Positions 34,966 through 47,600 of a DNA stretch of 64,000 bases are shown here, one piece after another. Below the pieces are notes generated by a model. The model did no database searches. It saw nothing but the letters and a program-made list of their open reading frames with translations, and had not been told where the DNA came from. The stretch covers positions 500,585-564,584 of the forward strand of contig VXAY01002115.1 in NCBI GenBank assembly GCA_013399855.1. Direction: 5' to 3'. Position numbers and translations under genes: made by a program. How positions within the stretch are numbered: position 1 is the first letter of the stretch; every line of letters begins with the position of its first letter. The DNA is from Oxyruncus cristatus. Its lineage: Eukaryota; Chordata; Aves; Passeriformes; Cotingidae.

Positions 34966-37130
34966 GTAATGTGTTTGACAGGGCTTGTCCATGTCGTGCA
35001 GGATGTGAGTACATGTTCACATTGCCACATTTCTCAGACTCTGAAGGGACTTTCTCGATGTTCCCCCGGTCTGGGAGGGTGAGGCTCTCTGCCTCTTAGC
35101 AAACACGTTTGCTTTACCCACAGGCAACAATCCACTCCACTGAGAGCAAGTTTTTATTCCACACTGTTACATCAGCTGTGCTTATTTGTGGGGTAGTAGC
35201 TGCAGGAGATGTTCTGTCATGGAATTATTATGTAGGGACAAATGATGGAGTTGGGTTTTAGGCTCTGGATAGGTGTATAGCTGCTCAGTAATTGCATAGT
35301 TTCTGGTATCATAAGCAGTATAATACGGTACAGAGTAGACTTCATTAAGCAGCATCTGATTTTCAGGCCAAACCTTAGTTTAGAAATTTAAAGTTGGTTC
35401 TTGGACTTAGCTGACTCCCAGTGCAGGACACAGATATAAAGCCATTTTCTGATTGAGTCCCATTTCATAAAATGTATTGATGTTAAAATATGTAAATGCT
35501 TTGCTCCCGTCATTAATTTATTGCTCTGGGACGTCCTTAAAATGAACTCAAAGGAACAATTATTTCCTGGACCGTTTTTTTGAGAAAGCAAAAAAATCTC
35601 CTAGACTTTCCTTTACCTTACTCTCCTTCAAGACCTCCCTTTCCCCTCCAAATCAGCACTTAAACCACAAAGCTGATCAGTAAAACTTATTTTATCGTGC
35701 ATTAGAAGGAGCAGACGTTATTAACCGATTATACCTATATCAGTTTTTATAAATATGGAAATGTAGATGGTGGTATAACTACTGTATAGTTACTCTTTTA
35801 TGAGACTGAATGGTATTTAAGCAGATCATTTTCTCACTAGACTCAGCTTTCTTCGAGTATCAGTTCATTCTTTCAGACGTAAGAACTCCAAGAAACCATA
35901 AAATCTGTGTAAATTAATAAAACTGTGAACCTGATGCAAGTATATAACGCTTCTATAAAAGTTTTATAGTAAATTGGTTAGACTGTTATTGAATCCACTC
36001 AGCACAGATGCTGATGGAAGGCTTCCTTCGGTTGCTAATGTATTTGACAATCTGTAGTGTATTTATGAGCAAAGAACTCAAACAATATATCTCTAACATT
36101 CTGGGTTTGGTGCTAAATATTAATTGCACTGTATTAGTGAAAACACAGGACTGTAAGTTTGGTGGGATTTTTCCTTTTTTTCCATGTGCCACTAAATCAT
36201 CTTTCCTAAAATGACCTACTCTTTGAAAGGCAAACATCAGTGGGACCTTACCACCTAATATACCATGTGTATGTGAGATAAGGCCACGTGAGAGCTCAAA
36301 AAATGCATAAGCATTTTAACAAAAATAAATATCCACTTTCTAGGCCCACATTGTGTTGGGCATGGTAGCTTGCACTAAGGAACTACTCTAAAAAAATGTA
36401 GAAAACATCAACAGTTTGTGTTGGATGTGCTCGAAGATAAACGGAGCTGTTGAAAAAGACACTTAGACATTTAAGTGCAAGAAGCCACACTTGAGCTTTT
36501 AGCATACATGTATGTCTAAACTGTGAAAATGTGAAAGCAAAGGTTATGATTCATAGGGCAATGGATTTTTTTCATACCAATTTTTCATCAGCATATGAAG
36601 TACAGGAGCTTACTCCTGGTATTCCCCTTGAACTTGATTTAAACCGCTGGTAGCTCTCTAACACCGGGAGCTGGGGTGTTTTGCCATGTATCATACACCT
36701 CTCCTTGTTATTACTAAATTGCTTGCTTATACCTTGTGATGGGTCCTTCAGTTTCTCATAAATTAATCAGGCATCTGTGAATATTTGCAAGCAGGTTTTA
36801 GAGCTCTGAATCTGCTCCAATACAGGGACTGTAAAAAAAAAAAAAAGGAGAAAAAAAGAGAGAGCAGATGAAGCAAGGTTTCTTTTCCTTAGAATGCTCT
36901 TCCAGTATGAAGCAAAATATTATTAATCTAGACTGGCTGCTACTTTCATTTACCATGTAGCTGCTCATGGGATTACAGGCACAAAGGTTTCATAAATTTC
37001 AAATGAAATATGAACATTTGTTGTCAAAATACTGTTAAGCTATAAAAGCTCTGCTAGTAGTCGTCCTGCTCTTTTATTGTAACATTTATATCCGTGGGCG
37101 TTAGTGTGTTCTTGGGTCTAAAGGAGAATT
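34966..37130. other. Non-coding stretch, no gene recognised
   Basis: Unique AT-rich DNA between the microsatellite cluster and the polypyrimidine run. An A14 run followed by purine-rich sequence sits at 36833-36863. Only frames under 85 codons occur. Confidence 0.8.
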
Positions 37131-37174
37131 CCCCCCCCCCCCCTTTTTTTTTTTTTTTTCTTTTTTTTTTCTTC
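37131..37174 (+). repeat. Polypyrimidine run (C13, T16, T10)
   Basis: Thirteen C, sixteen T, one C, ten T and CTTC form an uninterrupted 44-nt pyrimidine run on the plus strand, ending 12 bp before the assembly gap. On the minus strand it is a G13 block within poly-purine. Such tracts can form triplex or quadruplex-like structures and are hard to sequence, which probably explains the gap. Confidence 0.95.
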
Positions 37175-37186
37175 GGGTACGCATAA

Positions 37187-37200
37187 NNNNNNNNNNNNNN
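37187..37200. other. Assembly gap (14 N)
   Basis: Fourteen undetermined bases. The true missing length is unknown, and the preceding homopolymer lengths may also be wrong. Confidence 1.
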
Positions 37201-39914
37201 TCATCCAGGTGACAGATAACAAGGCAGGGGATTGGAAAAGACATACTTCTCGTTTTTCAGACTGTGGCAGATCCTTTCTGTAATTATGTGGCATTGCAAG
37301 GACCTTATCTAAGTAAGCTTAGTACCTTAGATGCAATTTAGCATAAAGATGCTTGGAGAAGCAGGCATAACCTTTTTTTCCCCCCCAAAAGTGTAGCAAT
37401 GTGTCCGTCCTGTCTGCTTCCTTCCTTTCTTTGTGTGCTATTCAGCCCAATGGTGCTATTTGACGTGGCACTTGTACAGCATGGGGGAAATAAAAGATAG
37501 AAAGATAAGGGACACGTGTATCTCTCTGCTTCTTAATGTATGGGTGTTTGGAGTCATATAGCTGGGGCACTAAAGCTTTTACCTATGCGAGCAAAACCCG
37601 TCCAACTTAATAGTCAATAGGATTTTTTATGGGAATAATACTGCGCATAAATTGTGGTGTTCAACTCTCCCTGAAATTACAGGGAGCTTGTTCAATGTAT
37701 AGATATTTACAGAAGTGTTAAATGAATCTCTTCAGAAATCCAAATACAGAAGTCTCTGCTTTTAGATATCAAAATTAAATTTTTTTTTTGTCCATAATGT
37801 AGCATTAAAAATAGGCTAAAGGCTTCAGATTCTACTTTAATAACACCACTTACAATAATACAGTCAATATAGTTTGCTTGGAATTTCTATTAGAATATAT
37901 GTATAGGGTGCTAAAATAGTTATTCATTCTTTGTCCAAGGTATAAGGAGGGTTTCTATACTGTGAAAAACGATTATGACATGTTAAAACTGTGTAATAGT
38001 AAGCAGACACTTTTCAGTGCTGATGGGTGAATTCTGGAAATGCTCTATTTATTTTCTCTCTATTGACTAGTTGCATTCAGGCAAGACTGCCAGTGCATTG
38101 ACTTGGAAAACAACTGAGACTGAACAATTTCAAACCATTGACATTATACTGCTTCATTTGTGAACTGCATTGCTTCTGCATGCACCAGTTACTTTTTTAT
38201 GGAGTGCTTGCATGTTTAGGAAGCTTTCAAAAAGGGAGAGATGTAAGCTAGCCTAGAAAGAAAGCTGTCCATTTTATCAATTTTATGTTTATAAGACCAC
38301 AGAATAAAACAGGCTGGCAATTTAAAAAATAAAACCATGTAGCAATTCATAGATCTGCTCTCCATGCACTTTGATGCACTATTTTAGAAAAGAAATAAGA
38401 AAAGGAAAAGTTTATGGGTTTAAAATTTCTACACAGAGAATATTTTCAACTTTTGAGACAATGTGTTTTCCAGCTGCTACCTTCAATGCAAGTTTTGCAA
38501 AGTGTTTAGTAGCACTGGTGTAAAGAAAAATGAGTGAGAAATTAATTTGCGTCTGAGATTTAATTTGTGTCTCTGACTGTCTGTCTCCATCACGCTGATC
38601 AAGCTTCTTTGTTACCAATTCACATCACCTCTTACTAGCATCATTTCTGCTACACCACTGTTGGCTTTGTCTGAGAAAAGACTGTTATTGTGAGGATGAC
38701 CAGTGTTTTCTTCCACTGAGATCTGAAACAGGACTATTCGCCGGTAACTCGGAATTTCCGTATAACAAGCAGAATGTCAGGGCTGTGTCCTGCACAAAAA
38801 ACAGGAGCCAGGATGTGAGCAGTCCTGGTTACAGCTGTGCTGGGAGCTTAATCCCTTGTGTGGCTGTGTATAGACTCATCACGGGTTAGGCTAAGTGACC
38901 AGTCTCTAAGTGGCACTGCCTGATGTTTATTCATAATTTTTCCCACATGTGATCTGTTAATTAAGCAAGAAAAAGGGGAAAAAATCCTCCTACTGAGGAT
39001 ATACCTCCGGGAACCTACGGCCTCTGAGATCTCTACTGAGGCCTACCCTTTCCTAGGCAAAGTCAAGAGGAGCAATGCAATCAAAACACTTGTAAAAAGG
39101 ACAGAATAATACCTTTCCTTCTTTCTTCAGACAAAGAAAAGGCAAAGTCACACCAGCCTCCTGCTCCTACAACAGCGGCAGCAAGAGCTGCTAAAAGCTC
39201 ACATCTTTGTGCCCACACTGTGCCCACAGTGTCCCCTGCTCCCCTCAGTGATTTGTTATAGCTGTAGATGTTTGTAATTCAGGAAATAATTCTGCTTATC
39301 TTGTTTATGATGATGCATAGGAGCCCTTCACACTCTCCTAGCTGCATCACTTGTCTCCTGCTAAGCAGAATAAAATGCAGTGCTGGGTGGAGAAGAGGAC
39401 TGGAATATGCTTTTTGTAGCCCAGCAAGCAGTGTGATTCCTCATACACCTGAGGAAAACTCCTACTGTGTAAAAACCATCTTTTCTGCTCACCTTCTTGA
39501 GCGAAGACATGTTTTAACTGTGACATCGTTTTTACACCCTTAGTAGGTGTTTGACTGCTTGCTTACGCTGCATGGACATTTTGCATTCTGCTGCATGCCA
39601 TGCATAATCTTAAAGCCTGTTTTCACAAGAGAACGTGAACCATTAGGTCATCATCTACCTGTTTTGAAAAATACCAGGGACCTTTAAATGACCGATTATG
39701 AGCTTAGTTCCCAGTGTAGAGGTTGAACTTACTGCCTCTGTCTGGAAATGAGAATACTGCCAGCTTGATGGACGTGGAAGCCAGTGACGTGATGGCTGCA
39801 GTTCCAGCTGTGCAGACTTTTCACTTCCTTATGAGACACGGAAATACTTAAACTCCGTAATACGGAAACTCCAAAATGGGTTATCTTTTCATTAATTTGC
39901 CTGGCTGCCTGTGA

Positions 39915-40589
39915 ATGATTTCCATATCTGCTGGTGTCAGTTATTCTTTGTATAAAGAAAGATGGAACCCAAATATTTGCGTAGAGACTGATATTCCTCA
40001 GATTTGCTTTTCACTTCAGTCGCAGCCTCTCCTTTGCTGCAGAAGGAGATGTGGGCACAGGAGCATAAAAGAAGCTCTGATGTGCTTTGCTAGGCCCCCC
40101 AGCTCTGCAAAACTGGGGGCCCAGAACTTGAAGGGTCTGCTCTGCTACAGGCCTGTGCCACAGGGGGGAGATACAATCACCGTGTGCTCCAGATGCACAT
40201 CATGCACCAAGGTTCATTCATACTTTGTTGAAGACATTGGCTTTTTGCAGTCAAAGGTTGTGGCTTTCTGTCAGGAAGCTTTCATAAGCTTATTGACTGC
40301 ATTTCATGGGCAGCGTTTGATACATGGCCAGCGATCGGATGTTGCATCTTGTTTCCAAATTGTTGACATAACCCACCTCGGGAGTAACTCGGATCTACGT
40401 ACTGGGAGAGCCACTGGAGAAGTCTACTGCATTCAGAGATCAAATTTAGTTTACCTTTTAGCACTAGATACTAAAATAACATGTAGTTCCATGTGTTTTT
40501 TTTCTATATGGATGAAAATGCACGAGCCACACAGACTTGACACGAGTGGGTGCAGCTCTGCTGCTGTTTGCGAGTTTGAATTTGCCTGA
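39915..40589 (+). other. Longest open frame (224 codons), doubtful coding
   Basis: This is the longest ATG-to-stop frame in the window, well ahead of the next (142 codons). The conceptual product has 17 cysteines, spread through the chain without zinc-finger or disulfide-family spacing. It shows no signal peptide, no clear membrane segment, no repeats and no domain I recognise. Codon content looks like translated non-coding vertebrate DNA, rich in TGT/TGC, TCT and CAG-derived residues. No promoter, CpG island or convincing splice context borders it. It is most likely a chance open frame in a patch of higher GC. A lineage-specific gene or part of a lncRNA cannot be excluded. Confidence 0.15.
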
Positions 40590-41659
40590 GTGGGGTCAAT
40601 GTGTGAGTCATTCTTGGCCACAAAGGGATTGTCCTGGTGGTCAAGGCACAACTTGATAATAGTACTTATGCTTCTCCTACATTAAGCCCCTCTCCCCGGT
40701 GTACTTTTTAAGAATTAAAGTTATAGTGGGGCGTTTTCTTTTTAACATCTTGTCGAGAAAAGGAAATGAAGAATCTCACTGCTGTCATTGAGAAAATACA
40801 TTATCTTCGAAAAATGTGCTGTAGACTGTAGCTCTCACCATATGGCTCTTGCTTCATCGGTTGAAGAGAACTGTTTGTGAAATCATGGGCTTGTTTTTTT
40901 CCTTCCTGTTTTCTGATACTGCCCAGATAGATTTCAGTGCTTCCAAATATTTATATTCTGATAGCCTCTCTTGTGAACTTCTCAAGCACATTATAATGGC
41001 TTAAGAAACAAAGGCCATTAGAGAAAGAAAGGGCAGGCATGAACTGAAAGGCAAATAACATCTTAAAATATGTAGAGGTAGGCTGTAAATGAGATTGGTT
41101 CACCAGGAAGCTCTTTTGAAATATGAAGATAAACTGCCCCTTTGACCTCTGACGAAGTTACGTAATTATTTGGGAAGGTTTATCTCTGTGTCATTTCACA
41201 GTTTTCTCCTGTTAGTGCCACTCTCTTACTTCACATTAGGAAAAAAAAAAAGAAAAGGCAGCAAGCAAGCAGGCGAAAGCCTCTCTGGCTGGTTATCTGA
41301 ATGTGGAATCCACTGCTGAAAAGACCCTGGCCCTCCTGTTAACACAATACTTTTATCCGGTAATCACAGCCTGCGGGAGACAAAATAACAATTCATCTGG
41401 AAAACGAGATTAACTCATTTAAGTTAGGCAGTGATCACAGAGAGAAACACGTTGGTGTTATCTGTCTGAACGAAAGCATACAGATTGGAGGGCCATTCCG
41501 GTTCAGAGGGTCCATGTAGCAGGCCCAGCTTGTTGAAAGTAATTGGACCCTGTCAGAGTATGCCTTTGTGAGATATGGATATTACAATGGAATTCTATTA
41601 ATCTCTGACAAATCCCCTCTCATCTGATAAAGGCTGTATACCTCTGCTCTTCATTACAA

Positions 41660-41690
41660 CAGCCCGCTCGTCGCTGTTGTGTGCGGGCTG
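41660..41690. repeat. Perfect 8-bp GC-rich inverted repeat
   Basis: CAGCCCGC (41660-41667) and GCGGGCTG (41683-41690) are exact reverse complements separated by 15 nt (TCGTCGCTGTTGTGT). The hairpin is the left end of a roughly 100-bp patch (41665-41764) with ten CpG dinucleotides, in an otherwise CpG-poor window. The patch is too short to be a classical CpG island, and no exon is evident beside it. Confidence 0.85.
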
Positions 41691-44600
41691 GCGGGCGCTG
41701 AGCCCTTGTGCCCGTGTCACAGGTGAAAGGCGGCGCTGCCCCTTTTTGGGGGTCTTTTAATCCGTGCAGTGCCATGACTGCTGTGCTGCTGCTTAGTGGT
41801 TTGGTCACATTTTTGTGACTTTTTGGTTCATTTTCAGGGGGAAAAGGGCTTATTTTTTCCTGCTTAGGTGTGTCCTAAATACTTCTTGTGCCATCGGAGT
41901 TATCATTGTTAGACAGAGACTGAATTAACACACTTATTACAGCCTTTGTTATCTGATCTGTTTCTGGTGCAGAAAGTTACAGGGGTGCTACAACTTTTAT
42001 AAATACTTCTGGTTTAAATCTGTATATATTCACATCATAGGAAGAACAGAAAATACACTGGCAACAACTGCATTTAGGGCTGCCCTGTAGCACTTACCAT
42101 TTTTTGTCAGTGTTTGTCAAGCTGGTAGCACACTGGGTCCCTTATTCATGGTTTAACCTCCTAAATTCTTCAGCAGTAGCAGTAACTATAATGAGATGTG
42201 GAGCAAAAGCCATAGGTAAGGTGTGCCCAAGTTAGTGTGAGAAAGAGAGGAAAGAGAAGTTCCATTAGTCAGTGTTTCTTCATTTATGTCACGCTATTCC
42301 TAGGTACAGTTCTTTAATTTTAGTTGTAATTGTTTCTGCTTCCTAATTTTGTTGTTAGAGTCCTAACTTAGTTTTGCCTCATTTCTCCTGAGTGTCACAA
42401 CAAATTATGTGCAATATCTGTGTTGTGAACAGTTACACAATTCCAACAGGCTTTTTCCCAGGGCAAGCCTGAGAAAGTTGTGTATAAAGAAGGTAAAACA
42501 GAATGCTCTTACTTTTAGGCAATGAAATAAAGAAATATGGCATTTGATCAGAAGGAACTGAAGAATCCAGGTCTTTTCCTTCCTCCATGGTGTCAACCAT
42601 CATTAAAGAGAAATGCAGCTCCTGGATGGAGGTGCCTTAAGGGAACTGGGAACCTGTGAATTGCAAAAATTTTCCTTTCTCGGATATACTTTTGTCTAAT
42701 AGGTTTTGCCTTTGTCCCTGGAGAAGATCACCAGTAAGGCCTCATTCCTGTTTGTAAATGGCTATGTCTGACTATGTTGAGCAAAAGATACCTCTTTCCA
42801 TAGAAATGGAGATCTTTGCTTTCTTGTCCTTCCCTAAGAAAGTCCACAGCCACAGTCCAGCTGTACATGCCTTGGGAAGAGTTATTTATAATGATGTTGG
42901 TGGAGAGATTTTGACAATATTATCTTAAAAAAAATCAAGCTGAGGGTTAACTCAGAGTTGTTTCATTAGCAAGTTGAACTGCATGTTTGCCTCTTAATAC
43001 ATACAAGTGAAATACATACAGCCATGTACAAGAATGATTGAAAATACTGAAAGTGCTTTTAGCATTGAAGTCTCCTGTCATTAGATATATCATTTTACTC
43101 GGGGGGAAAATATTATTATTTTTTTAGATATAAACACAAATGGATTTCTGGTGGGTTATGTTTCCTGAAATGTTAAGCAGTATTGCTTTTAATGAATGTT
43201 CAAAAATTCATAAGTCGTTTTTTGTGCTAAAAATATCCATCTGCCTTCACCAAAAGATACATTGCGGCAAAACCACGCGGATTTCTGATTCCTTTTCTGA
43301 AGTAGAGTGAGAAAGACTTAAAAAGTCAAATGCAGCCATCCCCTATCATCTTAAAATATAACCTTTGCAATATACCTAAGTCTCCTTCATGCTATTGTAC
43401 ACACATTTAGCAATAGAGAGGGAGAAACAGTGCAGAAGTGTTCAGATAAGTTAGATGGAGTTCAGCATTAACAGTTGAAATATCAGTTAGCCAGGGATAT
43501 AATAACATTTTAGTTTCAGGCTTATAATTGTAATAATACAATCTTTCAAAATTCTACTCATTCACTCACCCCAGGTGAGCACTTTTCTTTGATAACAGAG
43601 GGAATATCACCAGGTTGTTTTTTTGGTTTGGGCTTTTCATTATCGTCAGTCTTTGTGGCAAATGCAGGTGAGGAGATCTCACACCAGGGGAACTGTACAT
43701 TGCACTTACAGTTTGCTTGGCCCCAAACTTAATTTTAATGTCTGTTGTCTTAATTGTTTTGGTTAGAATTAGTTTTGCAAGCCTTATTCTAAGATGATGT
43801 GAGCAAGATCACTATTCAGTTTACAAAGTCCAGCAGGATCAGTCTCTTTTATTGGTTTACTACTTAAATTTGCCTGCTGTCCTCATAAATTAAAGACCAA
43901 GTTTTGCTACAGGGCAAATATCTCCCTGGCTCTTCAGTGGTTGTATGTCCAAATCCAAAGGGAGAATTAAACTACAAGCATCAGATTTCCATATTTGTCC
44001 AGGAGGAAGGATACAATGAATAAGCAAATTCAAAATAATTTTACTAAGGGCTCAGCCTTCCAAAGAAACTGTTCCTTCACTACTATGGGACTAGAGTTAG
44101 CTTTTAGTTTATTTACCCATAGTCAGGTACCTCAATGTGCCCTTTATCAGCCAGTCAGTGAAGTGCCACAAGATAGTTTTGGTTGTACTTGTACAGCAGC
44201 TGAGTGAAACACAGGCACAAAGAATCAAGTAGAAGCACAAGGATTACAGCTTGTTTTGTCAAAGTAGTTAAACTACCAGGAAGTTATACCAGAAATAAAA
44301 ATACGGGGCTGGCATTCCAATAACGTGGTCTGTGTCAATGGGCATTTCCATGCAGGACATCAAAACCTGAAGATTAATACATTTGCAAACTGGTAAAAGC
44401 AGCAGAAATGGCAATTTCTTCATGTATATGTATATGCTTCTTTTAAAATCCAAGTGAACTTTTTTAAACATAATTTCCAGCCTACAGTCCCTTCATGGAG
44501 TATCCAGGAAGATGGTTTGGTACAGAACAGCTGTTCAGGTTTGACCTTCAGATATGATTGGATTGTTTTAAGGGATGTTGGCAATTACAGTGACGAACTC

Positions 44601-47600
44601 GTATGAATTTTAGTTCAAAAGCTGGGGGAAAATTGTTGTAGTATGTTAGCAAAGGGAGCTTTTGAATGTGATAATGTGATTATTTGTATAATGTAGCTCT
44701 ATTGTAGTGGTTTTAATCATTCATGTAACACAGTTATGTATTTGGTGGCAATACACATAGTTTAACAAATATAATCACTTTCAGTGAAAAAGGAAAAGTA
44801 AGTGCATGTATTAAGAGGCTATCTAAATATATTTGAAGCTAATTTTTTATCCTTTTTTTGTTAGCAGTGCATCAATCAAATATTTATTTACAGGGATTCT
44901 TTTTTCCCAGTGTGTGTGTGCCTTAGTTGTTCTTGGTTTTGTTCATTTTAAGCACGTTTTCACTAAAGTGTTCTTCTTCAAGCTATTCTCAATTCAATTT
45001 GAAGTGAAAGGTTTCTGAGTTTGGGTAATTTACATATAAAAGCTTTACTGTACATTTTATAAAATGACTGTTTTCAGAAAACAACCTTTTCTATTTAACA
45101 GTACTGTTATTCCACAAGCTGAGGTACTTTTCTCACTGTCTTTTGCTTTTACAAACAATATTTGTTCTTGTCTTAATTTTAAATTGTTAGTGCCGGAAAA
45201 TGTAGAACTTCCCCCTTTTCTCTCCTACTATACTGGAGTGACTAGACATCTTCTGTGATATGTGATGTAAGAAGATTAAAAATATGTTTCTTTTGTCAAG
45301 GTAGGAGTGACATGCACGCAATCCTTTTGAGACCCTCCTCTTTTGTTTTATTTAAATAAGTGATAATTGTCGGTGGCAATTTTGAACTTGAAATCATTGC
45401 ATTCTGTACTGAATTTTAAAAGGAGTCTTTGCATTTTATTGTTATCTGAAAATCCCTAGCAACCAGTCCTGAGCCTCTGACTAGTCTATCATCTCTTGTT
45501 TTAAAGGAATATAGGAACATATGCAATATTTATGAACAACATGCTGTAAAGAGAGGCAACTGAGGGTATTTCAAATTGGACCTTGAACCAAAATGAGATC
45601 TGACCATATAAAAGTACACAGAGTAGCTTAATGATATTAAAAGGTGGTGCTCTACCAGAAATCCGTGCATTTTAATTATTCAGGACTTCGTGTATAAAGT
45701 TTCTTCAGTTTCTAGTTTTTAATGGTTTTCTCTTCAATGCTGTAATTAATTCCTTCTGAGGACAATAAACATCTACTTTAAAGAAGATCCATAAAACAAG
45801 TTTAGATTTAATATTCTGTTCTCAGGAAATATTGGGTATAAGGCTTTATTTCTTACATTAAGACTACTCATTGATGAATCTTTTTTTTTTTTTTTCCTAG
45901 AGCAATAAGCAAATGCCAAATGACAAATGAAAGATTTTGTACTTTGCCAAGTTTGGCTTATCACCACTGCATTTATGCATAATCTTACGAAAAAAACTGA
46001 GCTGCGGGTTACCAGTGCTCAGGTAGTGTTCAGCATGTTCAAATGCCATTTTGTACTGGGATAATCAGAAACACTACTCTGTAGTTGTGTGTCACGAGTG
46101 GCAGTGGCTGTAAATGTTCTGTGGATCGTACACAGCTGCCAAAATGCTGTTAAATATGAAGAGTTTTGAGCCTAAAAGGCCTTTAATACATTTTGGACTG
46201 ATCTTTTTAGAGTCTATAGAGTGATTTATTTGTTTGTTTTGGTTTGTAGAATTAAAAGTGTATGAGATCGATTTTGCACTTTTTTATCAGATCCAGGATT
46301 CTGCCTTTATACATTTGAAGATGTAATTATCAGATGGAGTGAGGATGTTCCCCTTAAACAAGGAGCAGCAATTTTCTGCATTAAAATCTCTTTGCAGGTT
46401 TTCTCCCAAAATAGAGAGTACCTTTGCATGTTTTTAATCTATTCAGTTACAACTGTTTATTTATTTGCCTCCAGTTTTAAGGAGGGGAGTGGGGTTTGGT
46501 ATCAAGAGAAGTATGCTGAGAAGCGAAGGCAGATGATAGCTTAGTATTCTGCAACTTCTGTCAGTGCCTCCAAGCTCACCAACTATTCCTTCCTGTGTCA
46601 AGATAACCCTCTGCCCCAAAGAATCACAAACTTTCTGCTCCCTGTAATTCTGTTTTCTTAGTTGCTGAAACAGCATCTGTATATTTTATTTTTTCAGAGA
46701 TACTTGAGTGGAGTAACAGAGGGCCTCATTAAGGGCATCTGTTATCTTAGTTCATATTTTATTCTGAATTTTAAGAGTGCTTCAACAGAAGGGATTAAGT
46801 GAGAAAAGAACAGACCATCTTTTTTTACTGCTCTTCTGTACCAATTGTTCCCAGTGTCAGATCTACCCCTGATTACTGCTGTGCAAAGCTTTGCAATATA
46901 GTTGGTGCAACCACATTTGGCAGTGATTCACAAGTCATTGCAAATACCATTTCACAGCAAATCCTAATGTAGCCTGAAGATAAAAACCATTGTAAACACT
47001 GTATGGATTGAGACCGCCTCTGTGCTGATAAATATTTCCTTAGCGTTTAGACGAAGATGCTGTACTTGCTTTATTTAAGTATTTCTAATGCCAGCAAACA
47101 GACGTACCATGGGTGAGAAGGCTGGCAAGTTATGGAGAAAAGAGCAAAAACTTGGAAGTTTTGGTAGTAGAGTGTCCTGGGAAACATTTTGCTTCTGTGA
47201 GCCTACCTGAGGTTTGCCTTGAGGGTGCGTGTCTGGGTCTTGGGTTACTCTGGTCTTGGGAGGCTCGTGTGTTTGTGCTATTTTTATCATGATGCATTGT
47301 GTCTTCCCAGGATATTTCAAGCTAAACCCATGAATTTTATGGCAAAAACATTCTCAGAGCAAGGAAGTGCTTTGCTTTTTAACATTGCATTGCTGCAAAA
47401 CAGTGTTATTCCTTGTTACCCCTGAAACAATTCCGCTGCCTTTGCAGGATGGTGGTTGGATTATTAACGTAAATGGTGCTGTGAATAGACTGACACTGTG
47501 CACTTCACTGCAGGGAACTGAAATGGAACCAATTCTGTGGAAGTTATGGCAAGAACCAAGTGTTAACTGCATTTTTGGCCACAGGGTTCCTCTCTCACAG

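Noticed and set aside
43880..43975. Possible further foldback relic (GACCAAGTTTTGCTAC with CTTCAGTGG)
   Set aside because: No pairing arms could be found, and the similarity is at chance level.
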